Source: Pelobates cultripes
Taxonomy: Eukaryota; Chordata; Amphibia; Anura; Pelobatidae
Length of the DNA: 64,000 nt
Assembly (NCBI GenBank): GCA_933207985.1
Contig: OW240924.1
Span: 72,703,236-72,767,235 of the forward strand
Reading direction: 5' to 3'
The translations under genes and the position numbers were made by a program. The first letter of the stretch is position 1, and each line of letters starts with the position of its first letter. Positions 55,383-64,000 of this stretch are shown here, in pieces. Under the pieces are notes generated by a model that did no database searches, had not been told where the DNA came from, and worked only from the letters and a program-made list of their open reading frames with translations.

Positions 55383-56150
55383 GTATTTTCTGGCGTATAA
55401 GATGACTTTTTAACCCTGGAAAATCTTCTCCAAAGTCTGGGGTCGTCTTATACGCCGGGTATAGGTTCTATATAGCTGCCGGGGGCGCCCTGCGCCCCCA
55501 TCGCCGGCCCTTCTAATGCTGCAGCCGCCTGAGCGCTCCATAGAGAGCGCTCAGATGGCTGCCGCACTGCCTCTCTTCTCACCTCCCCTTCCCTGTGCAG
55601 AGTGGGTGGCCGAGCTCTTCTTCGTCCTGGCAGTCCGGCCGGGTACCGCGCGGTACAGGAGATTCAGTTACCTGTTCCCGGCCGGGCTGAAAGGAAGTGC
55701 ACACTGAGTGCTCACTTCCTTTCAGTCCGGCCGGGAACAGGTAACTGGATCTCCTGTACCGCGCGGTACCCGGCCGGACTGACAGGACGAAGAGGAGCTC
55801 GGCCACCCACTCTGCACAGGGAAGGGGAGGTGAGAAGAACGTAGGGAGGATTGGGGGGAGTAAAAAGAATATATTGCAATTTGCCTCTTGTGTGCTGGAC
55901 CAGCAGGCATGGATTATATGCCCAAACAGCCTGGCACATACCTGGGCTTTAAATGCTATTTCAGATTATCATTATTTAATGTCTTTCTGTGTAGCTCTGT
56001 CTGCTCACTGTACATCATGGCTAATTTTTATTTGGTGTGCATTGGAAGAGGGGTAGTCTTATACGGCGAGTATATCCCAAACTCTATATTTTAACTGGAA
56101 AAGTTGTGGGTCGTCTTATACGCCCAGTTGTCTTATACGCCGGAAAATAC
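55383..56150. mobile_element. Foldback transposon with GTATTTTCTGGCGTATAAGA ends
   Basis: The left end GTATTTTCTGGCGTATAAGA pairs with the right end TCTTATACGCCGGAAAATAC (one mismatch), and a second GTCGTCTTATACGCC copy lies inside each end. The centre is a 263-bp palindrome (55575-55837). No transposase and no certain target duplication. Confidence 0.8.
55575..55837. repeat. 263-bp near-perfect palindrome
   Basis: The arms run from CTTCTCACCTCCCCTTCCCT to its complement at the right end. Inner stems contain GGCCGGGTACCGCGCGGTAC. The centre is near 55706. Arm length is about 120 bp with few mismatches. Confidence 0.88.
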
Positions 56151-56860
56151 GGGTATATATACTGACACTTTATAGATCATGCAATATGCTTTCATTTTCC
56201 ATATTTGACTGTTGCATAAGAAATAGAAGAGTTATAGAGTACAGATAAAGGGAAACTCTAAGCACCATAGCCACTTAAATTTCTTGCGCAGGTTATGGTG
56301 TACAAAGATCTTCTTCAGATCTTTTTCTGCTGACTTATTTAGCAGCTCTAATATCAGGACTCTCAGATGGACACATCTGTGACACCATTAGTCTCACCCA
56401 AATTAAAGGTGTATTAGCTATGAGTTGATACCAGCATTTTCCCAAACTGTGTGCACCCCTTGCAAAGGCAAACATTACCTACAAACACACCCCTGCAATA
56501 AAACACTACAATTATATATAAGCACCCCTTTAATCAAATACCAGCATTATGCATTATACGAAAGCGCCAGTATATGCAGATATACAAACTAAAAGTTTGT
56601 TATGACTTGGGGCGCCTTGGAAATATATTGAAATATTAAGGGGGTCTTAAACCGAAAACATTTGGGAACTACTAGTCTATTATAAAATAGGGTAGGAACG
56701 GAAAGAGGGTACCCCATATATTACTCCAGAGGAAATGTCAAGAAACTGTAGAAAGAGAGAAGAATGGAAATTAAATGGTTAAAGGGAGTATTTTAAGACC
56801 AAATTACCATGGGTGGAACTTTTTGGGAGAAGTAATTGGTTGTATTTCTTAAAGGGATGC
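56151..56860. other. Anonymous sequence with a partial MITE end
   Basis: AAAGGGAAACTCTAAGCACC and the nearby GGTTATGGTGTAC (56246-56300) resemble the AAAGGRACACTATAG-type end of the MITE family at 56861-57590. The remainder has no recognised feature. Confidence 0.5.
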
Positions 56861-57262
56861 TTTAAAGGACCACTATAGTGCCAGGAAAACATACTCGTTT
56901 TCCTGGCACTATAGTGCCCTGAGGGTGCCCCCACCCTCAGGGTCCCCCTCCCGCCCGGCTCTGGAAGGGGGTAAAAACTTACCTTTTTCCAGCGCTGGGC
57001 GGGGAGCTCTCCTCCTGCGATCCTCCTCTTCTCCTCCCCGTCGGTTGAATGATTTTTACAGTGAGAATCACGCAAGCGCCTCTAGTGGCTGTCAATGAGA
57101 CAGCCGCTAGAGGAAATAGGGGAAGGCTTAACCCATTCATAAACATAGCAGTTTCTCTGAAACTGCTATGTTTATGAAAAAATGGGTTAACCCTAGCTGG
57201 ACCAGGCACCCAGACCACTTCATTAAGCTGAAGTGGTCTGGGTGCCTAGAGTGGTCCTTTAA
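56861..57262. mobile_element. TTAA-flanked foldback MITE, copy 2
   Basis: This is the same family as 5257-5758: TTTAAAGGACCACTATAGTG at the left, CCTAGAGTGGTCCTTTAA at the right, and the same internal stem blocks. It is about 100 bp shorter, lacking part of the GC-rich left-centre section. Confidence 0.8.
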
Positions 57263-57590
57263 GTGCCAGGAATACAGGTATTCCTAGCACTATAGCTCCT
57301 CTGCCTTCCCCCTCCCTTGCACCACCTGCCCCGGTGAATAAGGGGCTACAAACCTTTTATTTACTTACCTGATCTCAGAACCAATGTATCAATGCTTTCC
57401 TACAGGGAAAAGTCTGGAAGCAGCCAGACAGCACCTCCACTGGAGACAGACTTAGTGTTAAAATGTAAACATTGCAGTTTCTCTAAAACTACAATGTTTA
57501 ACATTGCAGCACTACGTGAAATAGGGACAGTTCACCCAGACCACTTCAATGAGCTGAAGTGGTCTGGGTGCCTATGGTGTCCCTTTAGGC
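57263..57590. mobile_element. Related MITE directly adjoining copy 2
   Basis: GTGCCAGGAATACAGGTATT stem, AACATTGCAGTTTCTCTAAA stem, CAGACCACTTCAATGAGCTG stem and a GGTGTCCCTTTA right end correspond block by block to the neighbouring family with substitutions throughout. The left TTAA is shared with copy 2. Confidence 0.65.
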
Positions 57591-57639
57591 CTGAAGTTTT
57601 TTGTTGTCATTTTTTTTTTTTGCATCCAAGCAAGGCTGC

Positions 57640-57740
57640 TACATTAGACTAAGGGTAGGATACTCTGGTATTCCAGAGCATTATGGGAGATGTAGTCCAC
57701 AACATCTCGCGTGCTGAAGGTTGCCTATCTGTGCCCTTAA
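57640..57740. mobile_element. Half copy of a 15295-15431-type foldback
   Basis: GAGCATTATGGGAGATGTAG, then CCACAACATCT and TGAAGGTTGCCTATC match one arm of the 137-bp element. Confidence 0.55.
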
Positions 57741-57794
57741 ACTGCCTAACAAACTTAAATTTCATAATCATAGAGTTGGTCTTTGTCAGCAGGA

Positions 57795-58651
57795 TATTAT
57801 TATTATTATTTTATTATTTATATAGCGCCATCAGATTCCGTAGCTCTGTACAATGGGTGGACTAACAGACATGTAATTGTAACCAGACAACTGGACGTAC
57901 AGGAACAGAGGGGTGCAGGGCCTTACTCCATGAGCTTACATTTGAAGTAGGTTGTTAGAAAAGTATTAATTGAGAGCTTAGTAAGTCATTTTTGCCAATT
58001 GCAGGAGAGGAGTCATGTGGGATGGGGGATGAAAACCTGCTAACAGTATAATTGATATGCTTTCTTGAAGAAGTGAGTTTTCAATGATTTTTTGAATGAG
58101 TGGAGACTGGGTGAAATTCTTACGGAGAAGGGAAGGGAATTACACAGAAGAGGTGCAGCCCTGGAAAAGTCTTGGAGGCAAGCGTTAGAGATGGGAGTAT
58201 GGACAGAGGATATATGTAGGTCTTTGGCAGAGCATAGGGGCCTCGATGGGACATACTTGTGTATTAGGGAGGATAGGTAGGTTGGAGCAGCATTATGTAG
58301 GGACTTGTAAGCAGGCACTAGAATTTTAAATTGAGCCATATATCTAACTGGGAGCCAATGCAGAGACTGACAGAGCGGGGAGGTGTGGGAGATGCAAGCG
58401 GACAGGAAAATGTGCCTCACCGCTGCTTTTATTATAGATTGCAGTGGTGCAATCTGGGAACACCTAAGACCACTGAGAAGAGTATTGCAGTAGTCCATGC
58501 GAGAGAGAGCAAGAACATGGACCAGCACCTTAGCCGCATCTGTGGTTAGATAGGGGCGGATGCGCGCTATGTTTTTGAGATGGAAGCGACAGGATTTGAC
58601 GATTGATTGGACATGAGGGTTGAAGGAGAGGTTGGAGTCAAAAAGAACACC
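57795..58651 (-). mobile_element. L2-clade LINE 3' portion
   Basis: An ATT microsatellite tail (57796-57822) precedes ATATAGCGCCATCAGATTCC and the 3' UTR to 58039, then RT C-terminal coding sequence to 58651, where the second L1 is inserted. Confidence 0.85.
58040..58651 (-). pseudogene. L2-clade RT C-terminal region, interrupted at its 5' side
   Basis: The minus-strand frame shows GVLFDSNLSFNPHVQSIVKS, LSRMDYCNTLLSGL, LHWLPVRYMAQFKILVPAYK, YVPSRPLCSA and a terminal LKTHFFKKAYQLYC, all typical of the end of L2-type LINE proteins. The open frame extends to 58723, but the last 24 codons are antisense to the inserted L1 and not L2. The upstream RT is not in the window. No stop breaks the 200-codon L2 part. 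Confidence 0.88.
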
Positions 58652-58790
58652 CGGGGGCGTGTCCTGACCGCGCATGTGAGCGGACGTGTGAGACCGGAGC
58701 TCCTCCGACACCGCGGCTATCACAGCGTGGATTAAGCAACAAACTGCCGGCTAAAGCCAGCAACAACAAGGGGAATTACCCTCCTACTAG

Positions 58791-59789
58791 ATGGCGACGA
58801 AACCGCAACGGAAAATGAAGCAGAAAACTATGCATGCTCATCTGGAGAGGCATCAAAGCACAGAGCATGGTGAGCAAGATGGCGCCGATAGGCCCAACTC
58901 CCCAATATGTGACCCTGAAGCAGGGGATAACAGACATAGCCAAGACAGCCCAGCAACAAATTCTTCCATAAGATCAATCATGCTGGAACTTAAAACATCA
59001 TTCAAAGCAGACCTGCAGAAAATAGCATCAGACATCAGGTCAGACATCAACAGCATTGGAGAACGCACAGCGCGCCTGGAAGAGCGCACGGAGGAATTTA
59101 TTGATGCACACAATTCCATGGCAGAGGCACACACATCCCTAACACAAAAGCTCAAAATACTGGAAGGGAAGGTAGCAGACCAAGAGGATAGAAGCAGGAG
59201 GAATAATATCCGCATAAGAGGTATCCCAGAATCTGTCACACAGACAAGATTAACCCAATATGTGCAAGATCTATTCAAAATGCTTATCCCCTCCCTGGCT
59301 GATGCAGAGTTGATCCTAGATAGGACACACCGACTCCCCAAACCCAAGCATCTACCATCTGACACGCCAAGGGACACCATTACGAGGGTCCACTACTACC
59401 TGGTCAAAGACCGCATCATGCAAACAGCCAGAACGGCAGGCCGCTGGCCGGAACCCGATACCGACATCAAGCTTTTCACAGACCTCTCATCAACAACCAT
59501 GCTTGCACGACGCACGTTCGCGCCCATCACCGCAGCACTAAGAGCGGCAAATGTGCCCTACAAATGGGGCTTCCCTACGAAGCTACTGATCAAGCGGAAT
59601 GGCGTGGACAAACCAATCCTCAGCCCGGAAGAGGGAAAGAGGATCCTCCAGGACTGGGACATTCCACTACAAGACAGCGACCCTAAGGGACCACTTTTGA
59701 ACGCGGTACCAAAACCCCTCGCAAAGGACTGGAACCGAACAACGAAAACCCCGCGCACATCCACCGACCGCAGAACCTCTCCTCCATGA
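58791..59789 (+). CDS. L1 ORF1 protein, intact frame (332 residues)
   Basis: ORF1p is the RNA-binding chaperone of L1 particles. The ATG at 58791 follows a short 5' UTR. Residues about 60-135 form a predicted coiled coil (SIMLELKTSFKADLQKIASD, ERTARLEERTEE). QEDRSRRNNIRIRGIPES (about 134-151) is the conserved entry to the RRM-like domain. The C-terminal domain follows with DRTHRLPKPKHLP and RILQDWDIPLQ, and the tail is basic. No stops or frameshifts occur, in contrast to ORF2 downstream. The length fits L1-family ORF1 proteins. Confidence 0.88.
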   Translation: MATKPQRKMKQKTMHAHLERHQSTEHGEQDGADRPNSPICDPEAGDNRHSQDSPATNSSIRSIMLELKTSFKADLQKIASDIRSDINSIGERTARLEERTEEFIDAHNSMAEAHTSLTQKLKILEGKVADQEDRSRRNNIRIRGIPESVTQTRLTQYVQDLFKMLIPSLADAELILDRTHRLPKPKHLPSDTPRDTITRVHYYLVKDRIMQTARTAGRWPEPDTDIKLFTDLSSTTMLARRTFAPITAALRAANVPYKWGFPTKLLIKRNGVDKPILSPEEGKRILQDWDIPLQDSDPKGPLLNAVPKPLAKDWNRTTKTPRTSTDRRTSPP

Positions 59790-60243
59790 AGGAAGCACCA
59801 GATTAGACCTATGTCGGTGAAAACCGAATGGACTAGACGTACAGGTTCTATAATTTTTTCTTTAACTTGTTTCCCCCTTGTAATCTACTCTAATATCACC
59901 GGTTAAACGTTCCTAGCCCAAGCCGCGGCCGGGAGGAGGAACCCCCGGACCCGCCTTACCTACACCCTAGCACTGCCACAACTACGCGCATTGTGGTTAG
60001 TGCCAACCGGCTCCACGTGGGCCACCCCCAAGGCTCTTAAGGCCTCCTGAGAGCTATACTTGTCCGTTGCTTGATGCGACCTAATGTCCCCATACGGCGA
60101 CATACGGAACATTGTATATAGTTACTACCCTGTTGTTTCCCCTCTTCCCCACGCCAGCATACCCGTAAAGGTGTCATACCTATCTTGCAAGGAAACTTCG
60201 AGTCCTCTATATTCACGTGCGCAGCGACCCAAACGTATAGGTC

Positions 60244-63200
60244 ATGGTGATTAAAATTATGTCCCTAAACACAAAAGGGCTTAACTCCCCGCACAAGCGC
60301 AGGCTGGCTATACAAGAGGCAAGGAAAAGTGGCGCTCTAGTGGCGTTCTTTCAGGAGATGCATTTCAGGTGGAAAGATAGACCAAAATTCACCTCTAAAT
60401 GGTTTCCCCATGACTTCCCCACTTGTTTCACGGCCAAACAAAGAGGTGTTTCCATTCTACTTAGTAAGGATGTAGTATTTTCTCTGGTTCGCAAAATAAC
60501 TGATAGAAAAGGGCGCTACCTGATTTTGCAATGCCTTCTTAACAATAACCCATATACGCTAGTCAATATCTACAGCCCTAATGAAAATCAGCACGAATTC
60601 CTAACCTCGACCCTGGCCGCACTTGATATGTATAAATATGGGGAGGTAATCATTGGAGGTGACACAAACTTCTTATTAGATAGTGAGTCTGACTCATCCA
60701 CTGCTGCAGGGCTCTCTAGAAACACCCTGAGGAGACGAGCGGCTCTAACAGCCAAAGTGTGCGCCACATTAGCCTCTCACCACTTAGTAGACCCATGGCG
60801 CATCCTCCACCCCACAGAAGTAGACTACACATGCCATACACTGGCACATAACAGCTACTCCCGCATAGACCGCTTTCTCATCCCCGCATCCTCCATAACT
60901 AATATAGAGGAAGCTACTATCGGAACAATGTCATGGTCAGACCATGCACCCGTCACCCTTAGCATCAAGGAAACATTCCCCAATAAGGGGACAGGCACCT
61001 GGAGGCTGGATGAGTCTCTTCTGGTGGACCCCTATGTAGTGACACAGGTTACCTCAGACCTACAGCACTACTTCGCCGAAAACACGGCGCAAGACTCATC
61101 GATAGAACAAATCTGGCTAGCGCACAAGGCGGTCATACGGGGCAGCCTTATAAAACACGCCAGTAGAGCCAAAAAAATAAGGCTAGCAACCTATAACTCG
61201 CTGGTAACAGAAATTGCCACACTGACACACTCCAACAAACGAGACCCAAGCAGGGCCACTTGCAAAAAACTGATAGACCTCCAAAATCAATTGAGAAACA
61301 TAGAACTAGCTAAAACAACTTTTATATTACGCAAAGCTAAACATAACTTTTTTGCCAACGGAAATAGGGCGGGCGCCAAACTAGCGTCACAACTGAAGGA
61401 GAGATGAGTGACCTCCAGGATTGCCTTCCTAGTAGACAATAGGGGAGTGAAGACTTTGAACCCACAATGTATTGTAGACCAATTTGCGAAATATTACAGT
61501 GAATTGTATAACCTTAAAACTGACCCCAACATGTTCCTACCTACACATGACGACATTGACGGTTTCTTGACGGGCCTTGACCTACCGAAATTAACGAACG
61601 ATGACCTAGACCTGCTACAACAACCATTCTCCCTAGACGAGATCACGGATGTAATATTGAAACTACCAGCCCACAAATCCCCTGGCCCCGATGGCTTTAC
61701 TAACGCATACTACCAGAAATTCTCACACATCCTTACGCCACAGTTACTAAACCTCCTCAATAACTGCGCTACTGCAGGCGCATTACCAGAGGAGATGCTG
61801 CTGGCCCACATATCCACCCTCCCTAAGCCTGGCAAGCCCCCCACCCAATGTAAAAACTTCAGGCCCATTTCCCTACTCAATGGGGATGCCAAAATCTATG
61901 CTTAACTCATCAGCAACCGATTAGCTCTTCTCCTTCACAAACTGGTACACAATGATCAGTCGGGATTTATTAAAGGCCGTCAGGGCTCAGACAACACCAG
62001 GAAAATCCTGAACATGTTATCCACGCTAGACACTGGCGGCTCGAAAGGACTCTTCTTCGCGCTTGACGCGGAGAAGGCCTTCGACCGGCTAAACTGGGAA
62101 TACATGGCTAAAACCCTACACAAATTTAACTTTCCCGTGTCCATGATAAAAAGCATAATGGCATTATAAAATCACAAACCAGCGGCCAAGGTCTCTCATG
62201 GAGGCTTCCTGTCCAACCCTTTCTCTATTACTAACGGCACCCGACAGGGATGCCCCCTCTCACCCCTTCTATACATACTAGCCCAGGAACCCCTAGCGTG
62301 CAAAATCAGATCACATCCAGACATACAAGGAATCCCTATACGAGACAAGAGGTACAGCCTGGCCCTGTTTGCCGATGACATTTTCGTGGCATTAACAGAC
62401 CCTACCCGCTCTTTACCGCATATGCTGGAACTCATACAACAATTTGGAAAAGTCTCCTACTACAAATTGAATCAAGACAAAACCCAAGCCCTACCCATCA
62501 ACCTGCCGAAAACCCTGATAGACTCCCTTCGCACCACATACAAATTTGATTGGAGAACCGCCTCCATTACATACCTGGGGATAAAAGTGGCACCCTCCAC
62601 CTCGGCCACGCTAACATTAAACTACACACCATTACAAACGCTCTGCAACACTGAAATGCACAAATGGAAACATACGATGATCTCATGGCTGGGGAGGATT
62701 AATGCCTACAAAATGATGATCCTGCCCCGTATTCTCTATGTCTTTAGGATGCTCCCCCTCAAAATCCCCGCCCAATGCTGCAAAACACTACAAAAACTAT
62801 GCAGTACCTTCATCTGGGGGGTAAGAAACCTAGGGTATCCATGGCACTCCTCCAAACAGACACCCGCTCTGGCGGAGTTGGTCTCCCCAATCTCAGACAG
62901 TACTATAGGGCGGCTATCCTATCCACAGGTGTCCTCTTCCATACACCACCTAATACGATTCAATGGGTGGACATGGAAAGAGCACAATTCCGCAACCAAG
63001 GCCTACTTGACTATCTCTGGACACCCAAACACCTCAGACCGCGACGACAGGATCTCTTCCCAACCACCCAGCTCACGCTGGCAGTATGGGATGAATTCAT
63101 GGGAGCCAATGGATATAACAACTCCTTCCACCCCAAATCGCCCATCTCGATACTCAGAGCAATGGTACCAGACATACCACTCCAAGACTGGCATAAGGCA

Positions 63201-64000
63201 GGGATTAAACACATAGCCCAACTGATGACCGACAGGAAAGTAACACCCTTCCCCACACTACAGACGCAGTGGAAACTCCCCAGCCGAGCCATCTTCTCCT
63301 ACTTACAGATTAAAAGCGTATTACAAGCACACATGACTACCGCACACAACCCAAACAGCTCCCCACAAATCACATCACAGCTGCTCATTGACAGATGTTG
63401 GTCCTCACCCAACAAACCTAAAATACTCACACTGTGCTACAAAACGTGGCAAGAACTCACGCCAGCTAAACCACATCTGCACAAAGCCCAATGGGAGACG
63501 GACTGTGACATAACCTTAACAAATATGGCTACAAGCACTGAACGGGTTGTCCAAACAAACAAAATGCTTCTCACACATAGAGGCCCACAGGAAACTCATG
63601 TACCGGTGGTACATGACCCCACAACGACTTCACCAGCTATTTCCCGCGACGAGCCCGCTCTGCTGGAGATGCCAATCAAGCCCAGGCACACTGATACACC
63701 TGTGGTGGTCTTGCAGAGGCATCAAACCTCTCTGGACTGCTACGAGGTCAATCCTAGACACACTAGACATCCCAAAATTTGAACTGACAGCACCCATTTG
63801 CCTAATGCTACTGCTCCCCACAGGCCTTAACCCAGGCCAAAAACAAATCATAACGTTAGTTTTAATGGCATCAAGAAATCTCCTAGCACTCAACTGGAAA
63901 TCCCAAGACTGCCCTTCTTTGCTACAGCTAACAGATAAAATAGGGCAATTTCATATATATGAGAGAATGGCAACCACATCTGCTAAGAATATAACACAAT
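60244..64000 (+). pseudogene. L1 ORF2 pseudogene (endonuclease, RT, C-terminal Cys/His), incomplete at window end
   Basis: The endonuclease domain (first 387 codons) shows MSLNTKGLNSPHKRR, FFQEMHF, NIYSPNENQ, GGDTNFL, YSRIDRFLI and WSDHAPV, matching the APE-type catalytic set. A TGA at 61405 ends this part. RT follows in the same frame with LPAHKSPGPDGF, LPKPGKPP, RPISLLNGD, GFIKGRQGSDN, LDAEKAFDRLNWE, TRQGCPLSPLLY and LALFADDIF, broken by TAA at 61903 and 62167. The frame changes near 62820 and returns near 63600, where CWRCQSSPGTLIHLWWSC marks the C-terminal region. At least three stops and two frameshifts disable it. Confidence 0.92.

Larger units (their letters stand above)
58652..64000 (+). 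mobile_element. Second L1-clade LINE, running off the window
   Basis: The 5' end is at about 58652 (GGGGGCGTGTCCTGACC), inserted in the L2 coding sequence. It has a short 5' UTR, ORF1, about 455 bp of spacer, ORF2 and no 3' end inside the window, so its target duplication cannot be tested. Confidence 0.9.

Overview
The window looks like non-genic DNA from a large, repeat-rich vertebrate genome, most likely an amphibian (frog or salamander). This rests on the repeat mix: L1-, CR1- and L2-clade LINEs, a DIRS element, a Gmr1-like Gypsy element, a gamma-type endogenous retrovirus, Tc1, many hAT-like elements and TTAA-flanked foldbacks, long CA/TG satellites, and no recognisable host exon. The species cannot be named from the sequence, and no host gene, tRNA or rRNA gene was recognised. 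Nearly every long reading frame is an element protein or a satellite artefact.

Layout. 1-17 kb: CA/TG microsatellites and minisatellites, mostly inside short non-autonomous DNA transposons with GC-rich foldbacks. The clearest are a hAT-like copy at 6108-7259 (TSD 7 of 8) and one at 10833-12783 (perfect 8-bp TSD, two internal tandem arrays). L2 3' ends (9.5 and 13.4 kb), a 137-bp foldback at 15.3 kb and a GGGACACTGAGACA satellite (15.5-16.7 kb) also lie here. 18.8-23.8 kb: an L1-clade LINE flanked by 16-bp TSDs, with ORF1 almost deleted and ORF2 decayed. 23.9-31.5 kb: a DIRS element on the minus strand (gag plus truncated RT) in the centre of an inverted duplication with 1.6-1.8 kb arms; the right arm runs into a 5'-truncated CR1. 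31.8-32.3 kb: an array of mirrored CCAAT/ATTGG repeats.

32.4-41.2 kb: a Gmr1-like Gypsy retrotransposon (1.05-kb LTR, Leu-type PBS, SCAN-like gag and protease, then integrase BEFORE reverse transcriptase), split inside RT by a 3.4-kb hAT-like element with a perfect 8-bp TSD. 41.2-42.7 kb: an LTR-like piece and a Tc1 relic. 44.7-54.8 kb: a complete provirus on the minus strand with two LTRs, a Gly-type PBS, a polypurine tract, a broken gag, and open pol (1180 codons) and env (693 codons) frames. 54.8-57.7 kb: foldback MITEs. 57.8-64 kb: an L2 3' end interrupted by a second L1-clade LINE (intact ORF1, decayed ORF2) that runs off the window.

The units do not cooperate as a pathway; they record a nested insertion history. 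The order is clear where one element splits another: L1 into L2 at 58.65 kb, hAT into Gypsy RT at 37.04 kb, hAT into a TG satellite at 10.83 kb, and a MITE into an LTR-like fragment at 15.3 kb.
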